Shown here piece by piece: positions 40,501 through 53,900 of a stretch of 64,000 bases of DNA. The stretch comes from Polyodon spathula. Taxonomy: Eukaryota; Chordata; Actinopteri; Acipenseriformes; Polyodontidae. Under the pieces are notes generated by a model. It saw only the letters and a list, made by a program, of their open reading frames with translations, was not told where the DNA came from and did no database searches. Where the stretch lies: positions 73,848,413 to 73,912,412 of the forward strand of contig NC_054539.1 of the NCBI RefSeq assembly GCF_017654505.1, read 5' to 3'. The translations under genes were made by a program, and so were the position numbers. Each line of letters begins with the position of its first letter. Positions within the stretch are counted from its first letter, which is position 1.

Positions 40501-43500
40501 AATTAAAATTTTCAGTGGTTATTTTTAGCTATTTTTGAGTTTTATGTAAATCTTTTTTTGGGGGCTTTCATTTTTTTATATACTGTATGAAATTATTGTT
40601 TGGTTACGTTCCAAAATTCTTGGGCATCTTTTTCTGTCACAATATCAACAATACTTGCACAATTGTACCATCTTTCCTTTGCTGTCTTCCACAACAGAAT
40701 CCTTATGGTCATGGGAATATTCTTCTGGGGTCTCTGAATGTTTAGGCATTTTTTTTACATTTCGCCACAAATTGCAATTCTGTTTTAAACTCCATGAGTG
40801 TGTAAATACTCCCTATGGAACTGGAATATAGCTTTTAATCTCGCAAGCAAGAACAATCCTCCGAAGTCAGAAAACTTTTTTTGTAGGTTACTCTATTTTA
40901 TTTTTATCTTTCACAGGGAAAGGAGTCAAGTCAATAAATTGAGTCACCATTTCCAGTGTTTTTCCGGTGTTTACTGGATATGCACAGTTTTTTTTAAATT
41001 TTTTATCTGTGGTGTTTTATCAATTTAAAACAGGAACTCTGAAGCCCTACTTATATACTTTGTCTCCACTTAGCAGTTTGGATCAAACTGGTTTTATGAA
41101 GTTCTGCAAATATGGAGATTGAAATGACACTCCAATGGAAGAGGAACTAGAATGACAAGCCAACTAGGGCATGTCTTTAAACAATGGACAAGCAAATATA
41201 TTACTGAAGCGTGTTAAAGCACATCCTTACATTCACAACATCAAATACCAATCGTGTATGAGGTTATGCCAAACAGGTTTTGATTTGAATTATTAAAGTA
41301 AATAAGTATGTAAATAAAGTCAGTTTGAAATGATATCAATAACGACTAGGCAAATAGTTACTAACAATTGTGGTTGTTGACAGATAAATTTACAGCACAG
41401 GGGACATTTGAGTTTTTTTATTTGACAGTGCTGGTGGATCGCACATTTGCATGTGGTGAAATATTTTGTGTGAGTGAAAAGATTTGAGAAGCAGTAAGAT
41501 ATTTTAGGGGTTGACAACATTTTATTTAAAATCTAGAATTCTATTGTAGTTGTGAAATTTAGTTAAAGGTTATGAAACTAATTAAACACAGCTGTATCTG
41601 GAATTGTGAATTAAAATAGATTTTAACACTGTTAAAGAAATATCGTACAAATGGTGTTTTTCCCCCTCTAATGCACTCGTGAACAGTTGCCCCATGCATG
41701 TCCCGCTGTGGTGTGGAATGACCCACCTGAAAACACATTTGTTTCCACAGTAAGTGGTTAGTTCTGGGTGTGACATTTCTTATTATTTGAATAAACACAT
41801 TGTCAGTTAAGGGTTGCCAATAGGAAATGTACATGTAAAACTTCTAAGCTTTATGGATTATTTATGAAGCCCTAAAGGTATAATAAAGGTAGAGAAGTAA
41901 AATAATTTTAACAGTGTGAAACCAACATGAGACTACTGAGAGCAGTCCAACAGCTGTCCTTAAGCTTAACCAACATGAGACTACTGAGAGCAGTCCAACA
42001 GCTCTGTCCTTAAGCTAAACTATTTATTGCCAATTTCATAGTGTTACAAACTCCTATATTCTTCTTGCCTTTGCACTTGCTTCAAAATTGAGTTGTTGAT
42101 TTACCGGTACCAGTAATTATAAAACATTACTATATTTTTTAATGTGAGTAAAATAAAGAAGAACTATTTTTAAGGGTTTAGCAAAACAAACCACAACTTG
42201 TTTTGTAAGGAAGGAAAAGCACTTGCAGTTTGTTTCCATTTTGAAAATGTATACAGATTTTTTTTTTTTTATGTATGTATCATGTATCATAATGATTGTC
42301 CTACACACAAATTCTTGACTTGAAAAGGTACAGTAAAGTATACTAATGCTGCTTTATAAAATACATTTTCACAAATACAGCAATTGGACAAATAAATTGG
42401 AACCGCCTTACATAACAGTTAAGATATTAATCCCAGCAATGCAGCCTGCAAGCTGAACTTTAAACTAAATGCACATTCCCAGCAATGCATTCTGCAAGCT
42501 GAGCTTTAAACATATATTCCCAGCAATGCATTCTGCAAGCTGAGCTTTAAACATACATTCCCAGCAATGCATTCTGCAAGCTGAGCTTTAAACATACATT
42601 CCCAGCAATGCATTCTGCAAACTGAGCTTTAAACATACATTCCCAGCAATGCATTCTGCAAGCTGAGCTTTAAACATACACTCCCAGCAATGCAGACTGC
42701 AAGCTGAACTTCAAACATACATTCCCAGCAATGCATTCTGCAAGCTGAGCTTTAAACATACATTCCCAGCAATGCATTCTGCAAGCTGAGCTTTAAACAT
42801 ACACTCCCAGCAATGCAGACTGCAAGCTGAACTTCAAACACAATATACATGTCAGTGGTTTTGAGCTTAGCACCTGGTTAGTACTGCAAGCATAACAAAG
42901 CCCAGGATAACATGTGCAGTAATTGTCAGTGTATTGCTCTGCATCAGGGTTCTGCTTTATGCTTCAAGGTTTTTGCTTTGGAATCCAGGTGGTCGTTTCA
43001 GCTTCTCTGAAGCCTAAAGCCTGTATAATATTCAAACCCAGAAGGGCACGATGGCATCTTAGAAATCGTTTGCCATGTGAGGATCGCTTCACACACCACC
43101 CACAGCAGCTGTTCCAAGCAATATGCTCAGTATTCTATTCTTTTAATGAGAGTATTGTTTTTTTCTGTATGGATGATAGTGTTGGGGAATATAAAAGATA
43201 ACTTGTATCGGGAGCCATCATTAATTTAAAATGTTTTACTTGTTGCCGACTTCTTGTTTTGAAATTTTGTGGAAAGTTAATAACACAGCATAGCCTTCCA
43301 GCTTTAAAGATCTATATATTTTGTATAGTCCTAAATGTGTTGACCTACAGTAGTGCTGCCAGCCTTGAATGATGATGAAAATAACATCATAATGACACAA
43401 ACATTGAGTGGAGGACAAGAGAAGAGTAAATGGAATGTACCTGTGTAAAGGAATGTGTTTGAGTGTCCACCAATAACAACATCCACACCACTCACTTTCT

Positions 43501-46500
43501 TTGCAATTAGTTTATCGGTTTCAAATCCAGAATGGCCCAATGCAATGATCTTGTTTATTCCCAGCGTTTTTAACTTGTCTACCTCAAGCTGTAAGGCTTG
43601 GACCTCATCTTGAAACACTACATTCGGTCCTGCAAAGAAAAGAAAAAAAAAATGAAATGAGAAATATTACATTCACCAGTTATGAAAACAAAATATTAAC
43701 TAAATGCACTATGAATACAAGTATAAATGTGCTCTTTTAAATGTAGAAATGTGTCACTATCACCTACAAAGGGCTTTGCAAACCTCTATTTGCTTTTATC
43801 ATTGTGACTTAGATGCAGAACTACACTTACATGAAGTGTAAAATGCATACCAGTTACTCTCCTTCTCTCAAATGTCAGCATTAGACATGTTAGAAAGCCC
43901 ACCTCATTGTAATAAGTTGTTGTAACTTGCTCGCTTCGTTCGTAATCTCACATAAGTGAGCTGCCGTGGTTCGAGCCGGTGACACGAGGTTTAGTTTCAG
44001 TTTACGTCTGTCGTGGTTGATATTAAGACGGCGTTTTTCTCTCTACCGTTTTGCCATTCACCTATGCTACCTTTTTGATTATTGCTATGTGTAAATGCTC
44101 AAAGACCACAGCCTAAATAAATCAGTATAACTGGGAAAGTCTGTTTCCGTGTTCTCTAATTGGAACACACACCCGTACCTTGAGCCAATTCAGAGCACCA
44201 GATTCCCAGGATACCCCATCTCCTTTATATGGTCCTTCGAGCCGGATTCTGAGTACCAACCAAGGTATGGAACCTACACATACAGATAACCAGGCCCAAT
44301 CTGCACACCACCGTGCTTCACAGAGAGAACGACACCCTCCAGCGTACCTGGATGACTATGTGGTTGCAACTCTCCCTCATCAGGGACAAACCCAAACCAC
44401 ACAACTGGCTCCCCCCTCCCAAGGTTTACACAGTGAGTGAACACGGAACTCATCTCAGAGGAGCACCAGCTTCAGATCAACATACTCATCAGTAGGCAGA
44501 TTTCCCTCTAATGTTCTCTCAGAGCTACAAAACAGCCCTGCTCGAAGAGAGAGTGAAGCAGATGGAGCTCGAGGAGTTGCAGCGGCAATATGAAGAGGAC
44601 CTACAGGCCGACACTGAATGTCAACGACTCCACACACAAGCTAGAGAGGCTCAACAGCGTCAGGAGGAAACCCATCGAGCCCGAGAGTCATTAACCAGAC
44701 AACTGGAACGACGACTACAGCTAAAGAAGAAAGAGAACGAGCCAGAGATAGCCAAGCTTGTCACATCTCTCCTTAAAAAGAAAACAGAGCACACGGATGG
44801 CATCAGAGCCTCATCATCTCCATCAGATGACGAAAGGGCAGACCCTATGCCATTAACCCCCAGGTTATTGTTACCTTACAGCAGCAGACCTCTACCACAG
44901 ATGCCACATAGAGACATCCGTCCTGCAACTCCACCAGCTTCCCTAGCCCCTCCTCTGACGTCCGTGGTCCCGCCTCCTGTGCGTCATGTAGCTCCTCCTC
45001 CAGCTGACCTGCCTGATAATCTAGCACCTGTGAGCTATCATCCCGCTCCTACTCTTGCTACACCATACCAGGCACCATGCCCTTTACCATATCCAGTTCA
45101 TCCATCGCAGTATTACCAACCTGATGCAGCCGCCACTTACCCTGATCAAGCAGCATTATACACCATTCCAGCCTGGATGCCGTCCAACCCAGATCACACA
45201 GACAGCCGATATGAATCTATTCATCGCCTCATCCTACGGCATCCCAAAGTCGATGTTGCCCAATTTTGACAGTGGTAGAGAGAGCGACTTTGCATTACTT
45301 AAGATGGCCCTCGACAACCTGTTAAATAGTCACCGGCACCTGAACGAGCAGTATAAGTATCAAGTGCTCCTTGGACACCTGAAACTACCCAGTGCACTCC
45401 AGCTCGCCAAAGCATACATGCACGATCCGAGGCCGTACACCATGGCCATGCAAGCTCTACAGGACAAGTACGGCCAACCCCGACAGCTCGTCTAGAGTGA
45501 ACTAGGCGCCATTCTGAATGCTCAAGCTCTCAAGTTCGGAGACTCCGAAGCATTTGATGCCTTTGCCCTGTCTATCCAATCACTAGTAGGCATGCTTAAG
45601 ACCCTGGAAGGACAGAACGGCTATGAACTAGATGTGGATCCCATGTTGACCGACTATTAAGCAAGATGCCCGCCGCCCAGCTACAGTGATGGATTTGTGG
45701 AACACTGCTTGAACCGAGGTATTCTTCGGACAGGCACAGACCAAACCTACACCCTACCTGACTTGGGGTCCTGGCTATAGATGAAATCCCAGGCGAAGCG
45801 CATAGCAGGCAGAGCTGCAGCTCTCTACAATCATGAAGCTCCCAAGCTGGTAAAGAAAGAACAACGTGCTTTCAATAAACCAAAGGAGAAATCTACTGCG
45901 TTTTTCCTCACTGCCAGCGATGACCAAAGCTCTAAAGGATGGTCTCCACAACCCATGTCCTTAAACAAACCTAAGCCATACTGTCCTCACTGCGACAACA
46001 AAGACCATTTTCTGAACACTTGCCCAGAGTTCAAGAAACTGAACACAGGACAGATTGTGAAGTAGATAATAGACGGACAGCAGTGTTGGAAGTGTGGACG
46101 ATCTCATAAGCCCGATGCTTGCACCCTCAAGCGACCCTGCAACACCTGTAAAGAGCAACATCTGACAGTACTGCATGATGCAGTCCAGCAGGCCCAGAAT
46201 AGTGTGCTCATGGTAACTGCTCCCACTACAAAAGTGTATTTAGACAGACCGAACAGGTCCCCAAAAGTGATGCTGAAGGTCGTGAAAGTCCTACTTCACA
46301 ATGGAATCCGAGCACTAGAGACGTATGCTGTACTCGACGACGGCTCAGAGCGAAGCACCATCTTGCCACAAGCTGTACAACACCTGAACCTCACATCAGA
46401 GCCTGAAACGATCATCCTGAAGACCGTTCGCCAAGACGTAGTACAGCTCCATGGTGCTTCCGTTACTTTTCACGTACCCTCCCTACCGAAACCTTCAGAG

Positions 46501-49500
46501 ACGTATCATATAAGTCAGGCATTCACATCCGATAACCTGGGTCTCTCCGAACACTCCTATCCAGTGACTACTCTCCAAAGGCGATATAAACACCTCCGCA
46601 ACTTACCATTACCTCCTGTGGACCGTGCACAACCTCTGCTGCTTATCGGTTCCGTCATGCCTCACCTTCTGACACCTATAGAGCTGGTGCATTTGGGCCT
46701 GCCAGGCGGACCCACTGCGGTCCACACTAAGCTTGGCTGGTCTCTTCAAGGCCCTATCAGCATTGACCAAATTCCTAACCCCGAGCAACGATGTCTGTTC
46801 ACAACAACGGTCTCATCGACCACGGAGCTCTTCAAGAACGTTGAGCGCCTCTGGCAGATCGACATGCTTCCCTATATGAGCGAGAAGTATGTAACCCGCT
46901 CGAAGCAGGATCAGCAAGCCATAACCCTACTTCAGACATCCAAGGTCAGGGTCAATGTTGATGATATACAGAGATACGCTACACCGCTGCTTCATCGAGC
47001 CAACGCCACAATCCTCCGAGCCCCTATGGAAGCAGTGTTGCCATGCCTCCGAAACACAGAGCGGAGACTCGTCAAAGACCCAGACCGAGTCAAGGTGTAC
47101 TGTCAGGAGATCCAACAGCTAGAGAAGATGGGCTATGTAGCAGTGGTACCACCTGAGGTAGCTAAAGCAACCCCAGAATCCTGGTATATACCTCACCATA
47201 TGGTAAGGCACAATGGCAAAGACAGAATAGTCTTTAATTGCTCTTTCCAGTATAATGGGCAGTCCCTCAACAACCTTCTCCTCCCTGGACCGACCTTAGG
47301 TCCATCCCAGCTAGGCGTCCTCATTCGATTCCGTCAGTATCCTGTAGCTGTGAATGGTGACATCAAAGGCATGTTCCACCAGATATGTCTTTTGCCAGCC
47401 GACAAACCAGTACTGCGCTTCATCTGGCGAAATATGCAGAGAACTGAGGTGCCAAACATTTATGAGTGGCAGGTCCTGCCATTCGGCACAACATGCAGCC
47501 CTTGCTGCGCCATCTACGCCCTGCAGCGGCACATCCAGGATAAAGGGGAACCTAACAGCAACCTTGTTAAGTGTATCGAGCAGTCATTTTATGTCGATAA
47601 CTGCCTTCTGGAGCTAAGGACCTTGTCGATGGTCTGCGCCAGTTGCTCCAAACCGGAGGCTTTGGTATATGCCAGTGGGCCAGCAATGTACCGGCCGTCA
47701 TCGAGCATCTTCCACCCGAAGCCAGATCGGAGAGCAGTGAGCTGTGGCTTTCCCAAACCAGCATGGACTTTCAGGAGCCAACCCTGGGATTACGTTGGGA
47801 CTGCCTCCGAGACTCCCTGAGGTACAAACATAGACCGGTGGAGAGTGCCGAACCCACGAAGAGGAACATCTACAAGGTACTTGCCTGTCAATACAACCCA
47901 CTAGGCTACATTGTACCATTTACAACACGAGCTAAAGTTCTTGTTCAGAACCTTTGGAAGGAGCAGATCAGCTGGGATGACCTGATCCAGCCGCAGAGCC
48001 TGCGAGACAGATGGTTTGCCTGGAAACAGGAGATTCCTGACCTGCTCCAGATGGAACTCCCCAGATGTTATGCTCCAGCGTCTGCGGACACACCAACATC
48101 AATCAGAGATCTCCACATATTCTGTGACAGTTCTGAGAGAGCATACGGGTCCGTTGCTTACTTACGTACAGAAGACGCCCAGAAGGAAGTCCATGTCTCC
48201 TTCGTACTGGCCAGATCTCAAGTAGCGCCAAAGAAGCAACTCTCTATGCCTCGATTGGAGCTGAGTGCTGCTCTCCCTGGTGCTCAGCTAGTCAGTGTCC
48301 TTCAAGCTGAAATGACCTTACCCATCAGAAAGGTCATCCTTTGGTCTGATTCCACTACAGTTCTCCACTGGATCAAGTCAGAATCTTGCCGCTACAAGGT
48401 TTTCGTTGGCACACGCGTAGCTGAGATTCAGAACCTTACCGACATGAGCAACTGGACATATGTAGATACTGCGAACAACCCAGCGGATGATATCACATGG
48501 GGCAAGACCTTGAAGAAGCTGTCTCAACCCCATCGTTGGCACCAAGGCCCTGAGTTCCTGCATCACAATGAAGATCATTGGCCAACTAGCTCGTCGGCTT
48601 ATCCGGAACCAGAGGACAACGAACTTAAGAAATCAGCCTTCTGAGGACACGTGACTGTTAATCCCTGTCCTCAGCTCCCTGATGTCAACATGTTCTCCAC
48701 ATGGAAGGACCTCATGCAGGCAACAACACGATCCCTACATGGGGCAGCCGATCTAAGCTCTAGCTCGCCTATTGGAGCAGCTGACTACATCAAAGCAGAG
48801 AATCTCCTTCTAAAGCAGGCACAATCAGAGTCATTCCCGGATGAGGTCACAGCTCTCATGTCTGAGCGATCCCTACCAACCAACAGTCGTTTGGGCTGCT
48901 TATCTCCTGAGTACGATAGGGAGACAGGACTCCTCAGAGTCGGAGGGAGACTGCGTAGAGCTGAGCAGCTAAAGTCGGATTCTATCCACCCGATTGTATT
49001 GGATCCCAAACATTCTATGACTAAGCTAATCATTCAGGACTTCGATGAGACACTCCTTCATCCTGGACCAGAGAGAGTGCTGGCTGAACTGCGTCACCGG
49101 TTTTGGATCCTGTGGGGGAGGGAAGCAATCAAGAGCTATCAGAGCACCTGCATGCAGTGCCAGACATGGCGTGCCAATCCTTCTGTGCCTAAGATGGCAG
49201 ACTTGCCACCAGCTCGCCTGCGCCTTTATAAGCCACCCTTTCACTCAACCAGTGTGGATTGCTTCGGGCCCTTTACTGTGAAGATTGGACGTCGAACGGA
49301 GAAGCGATGGGGGATAGTCTATAAATGTATGGCTACTAGATATGTACACTTAGACCTCCTAGAGTTTACAACAAGTACAGCATAAACCAGTCTACGGTGT
49401 TGCAGATGAAACTACAGACGGGAGAGATGAAAGTGTCCTGAACATTGTATTAATTTGTAATTTTATGAAAATTGTATATTTTTGTAATAATGCCTCTTGC

Positions 49501-50910
49501 TTTCGACTAGTCTGTATATTGTAATGCAAGTAAAAAGCTTTTTTTTCAAAACACCTTTATTTGTTGACTGACCGACAGTACATTGTTACTAGTGGACTGC
49601 TTTAAGAAAGATTTTTCATAAAAACTACAGTATTCAATAGATTTTTTATGTAAAAATGTTATTTATGTTCAAATTACACTGTTAATTCTTAATAAATTGG
49701 AAAAAAAAATGAACTGGCCATTTTGAAAAACGGAAAATCTGGGCAGCCCTACTAATTGTGTGCTGCTAGCTGTTCATCGACTATGTACAGTGTCATGGGA
49801 ATGCATGTCTACCTGGCGTGGACAGGATTGGTGTTTCCTTTGTCGTGTAGCCGACCACAGCCACTTTCTCAGAGCCCAATGTAAAGATTTTATAGGGCAG
49901 GACTAATCCACTTATTTTGTCAGCCAGTTCCTTTTCTGGTTTCATATTAGCACTCAGTACTGAGCAGTTCACTTTCTGAAGAAAAGGGCTGATTAATCCT
50001 TCCATTCCCTTGTCAAATTCATGATTCCCTAAGGCCTGGGGAGAAAAAAAAAACAATGATAAAGATCGGATTCAGCAATGCCAAAAAAAATAGGAAAAAT
50101 AGTAAATAAAACAGTTTAATACTGGAAAGAGATCAAACACATATTGGTCTATGGTCTAGCATGGTTTGCAAACATCAGCATTCGCGCTAGGCCGCGCCAT
50201 TGCGCCAACGCCCCCCTGAAATAAAAAATGTCCTGCTGAATTTCTCTTAACGTGCCTGTGTGCCCCCCTTCCCAGACCAGACGCAATACCAATACACAGT
50301 AAATTAATGCATTCTGTATTAACATGACATGTCTGACGACAGGCTAATCTTTTTTACTTATTTGTTTACGCTTGTGTTTTCATAATTAAACTCCCGTGCT
50401 TTTTATTCTCCAGTCCAGTAGATTGCGCGCACACCCTCCCTGGTTACAGTCAGTTTCACAGTAAAGCCTGGACGACAACAAAAGGCTTGTTAACAACATG
50501 GCCCGGCGCAAATATCACCTTGTATCCCTGTTACACCCGACCATTACTTCTAGAAGAATAAGTAATCAGCTTCGGCAGTGACTGTTGAAATGTAGACTAT
50601 TATATTTGTGCTTTAAAATACTGTGAAATTCATCCGCTCTAAACTATCTATTTACTAGACAAAATATCTGTCTGACGTTTGGAGATATGGTAAGTGAATG
50701 GGAAAAATGTGTACTTCTGCGTATCACAGTACAGTTTATAGACAAGGTGCTGTAGATTTGTGAAACAAAAACCACATCATTGATTAAAAAAAACAACAAC
50801 AAAAAAAAAAAAAATTTGTAGCCCACGGTAACGTTATAAAGTATGTTGAATTTGTCTTTTCAATGACAAAAAATGCTAAAATTCGCCAGTAGGCCTATAA
50901 CGGCATGAGA

Positions 50911-50958
<48 letters not shown>

Positions 50959-53900
50959 CTAGTTATATATATTCTAAAGCACTAAAAGGATGTCCTGAAG
51001 CCTTTTTCAACACGGATGTTATAAAGAACGTAAAGGAATCGGTGGTGTAAAAAACGAAAATATTACATTTATATCAGTATGGATGCAGTTACCGTTTGAT
51101 GGTAACAAAAAATTTTAATTCGTTACATTTCATCGTACATACCATTATGTGCAGTCATAATTAACGCTCATAATGATTAAAATATGTTAAATTATAGCAA
51201 ATCCACAAAACCAACGAAATTGTATATTTGACATTTTATTTTTAGTGTTCTGTGTTACACGGGCCATCGTTTAACCTTAAAAAAAATACCTGAAGCGGAT
51301 ATAAGCGTTTATCATATCAACAGCATCAAAATGTGTTGTAAAAATACAGCAAAAAATGTTTTGAAAACTGTCCAAAATATTTACGTGGGGGCTAAGAATG
51401 AAAAATGTCAAAAGAACAAAAATGCAATTTTTGATAAGGAAATTGTCAAAATAAAGGGGCAGCTGGAAGGTAAGAATTTACCAGTTAGGCCAATGGCATT
51501 TAAATACTATTACTATTAAACTGTATCTGCTGGTAATGTGGTTTCTTCAAATGCAGCGGTTTTCAAACTGAAGCTTGAATTGGCCTCCCCAGTGCAGTAG
51601 CATGCACAACTTTTGAATTAATTTCGTTTATTTAATTATTTTTAACTTTTATATATTTATTGGAGTTAATTAGTTCATTCTTTTCTGTTGAGTCCCGCTG
51701 GCATAACCCTGTTCAGTCTATTTATCCATTTACTTTCTTTTATTCTTTTATATGTCGCATTGTCTAATTTTAGCTGTTCTAATACTACGAACTTTACATC
51801 ATTTATGTCATGTCCTTGACTGGTGAAGTGCTGTACTATTGGTTCATTCATTTTTTTTTTATTTCTAATTAATGGTGGTTCTGAATTCTTTTATATAAAG
51901 TTGTTCCTGTCTCTCCAACATATTTTATTTCATCAAATTTTTCACAGGCTATTCCATAAACAACATTGCTATTTTTACAGTAGATATTAGTTTTTAGTGG
52001 ATATGTGGTGTTCTTATGTTTAATTATATTTTTACTTTTGTCCATGTATTTACAAACTTTACATGTACTAGTGCAAGTATTTGTAGAACCTATTCTGTAA
52101 ATTATTCTTTTATGTTTACTATGTAGTAAAATATCACCTAAATTAACTTCTCTTTTGAATGCTACAACTGGGGCCTTAAGAAATCCTTTTTTTCAATTTT
52201 TCTGAATTATGTAGAATCCGCAAATGTTTCCAAACTATCTTAGAAATATTGGGCAATAATCCAGAAGATCATCTCTTTTTAGTTTATCCACGTTTCAACT
52301 CAGTTTCTATAATTCTTTCTTTGTATCCTCTTTTTTAATACATTTCTTTGTTTTACACAGTCACTTTCTCTTGAGCATATTATTTGTATTCTCATTCCTA
52401 GCCCCTTTGGGATTCCCCTTTTAGTGTGTAGTGGATGTGCAGAGGACATGTGTAAATACTGGTGCATGTCAGTAGGTTTACAGAAGAGGTCAGTCTCAAT
52501 TGAACCTTCTTCAAGTTTTACTACGGTAGCTAAAAATTATATTTCTTTTCTTGTCCATCGAAAGTCCACCTTAATATTAATGTGTATTACATTTGCCATT
52601 TTATGAAACTGGAAAATAGATTCTTCTCCATGTGTCCAAACCCCAAAATATCACCTACAAACCGAATGTATTCTAAAGGTCCTCTTTCTGATTTTCTAAG
52701 TAATTGTTCTTCCCATTTCCCCATGTATGTACTGGCAAAATGCATTCCTAATTTAGATCATATTACTGTACCATTGTTTTGTTTGTAATTATTATCAACA
52801 CATGTAAAATAATTGTTTTCTAAAACTACATTGATCATGTTCAGCACCTCTGCTGATGGTATTGATTTATCATGATTGTCTATTATCTGGTGCTTTTTGA
52901 CAAGTATCTAAAATTTCTTTATGAGGGACACTTGGGTAAAAGGATTTTACATCCATGCAAAATAAAACTGAATTCTCTGGAAGGTTGTGCTTTAGTGGGG
53001 GGGTTGGAGCTGGGCTTCTAAGCTTTCCAACGATATCACCCCTTTCAGTCTAGCTGCTACAATGACGGAGCAATAAACTCAAAACCTAGGACTATATAAA
53101 GAAGGATAGGACAGTCAATCAGTCAGTCAATCTATTTATGCAATTCGATGCTTGAGAAAACATTTTGCCCATAAGTTAAATGCATTGGGAGTGCACTGTT
53201 AAAGTGCTCTAAGGGCTCCAGAAATGGCTCCACTGTTTACCAACTCCGTCCACTTGTGACATAATTTTCCTATCGTTCTTTATATAGTCCTAGCTCAACA
53301 CAAAACCTAAGCTGTGAACGATGTCACATGATGAGAGGCTTAACTTAAAGGCAGTCGTAGTTCCGGTTTGGAGTACCACATACAAACACTAAATATGTCT
53401 TTGGAAAGCCCCGAGTCTGTAGGTGGCTTTTATGGTGCCTGAGTAATATGTGCTTAACCTTCGGTGTGCTGGCACCCCAAAATGAATGGGGCTGAGTTTT
53501 AAGAGTTAAAGCAAAAGTCACCGCTTGCAAAACACCTAGATAGATTTAATATCTTTTTTTTTTTCAAAAACTGTTATCTTATACTACAGTGTACTGAGTT
53601 TCTATAGTGCTTAAAGATAGCAGCTGAGAATCAAGTATGAGAGAATAAAGTCTTGCGGCAGAACTACTCAGAATGTGGCTCATAGTGCTTCCGTCACTGA
53701 CACCCACTTCCTTAGAGATTGTTGTAGCATTTCAGGCATTCTAAATTGGGTGGAAAATACAGTAGCTTGGTGTCTTAAAATATCTCTGCAGGATTTACCC
53801 GCACTGAAAGTTGCAGATATGCAGGAGAAACTTGGAAAATGCGCGATTCCTGCGCTTCAATAATCACTCCTGTTTTCGAGTTGTGGCAGTTAAGCACAAG

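Noticed and set aside
43960..43990. B-box-like GGTTCGAGCC suggesting a tRNA gene
   Set aside because: No A box or cloverleaf partner; lies in the candidate BEL/Pao LTR.
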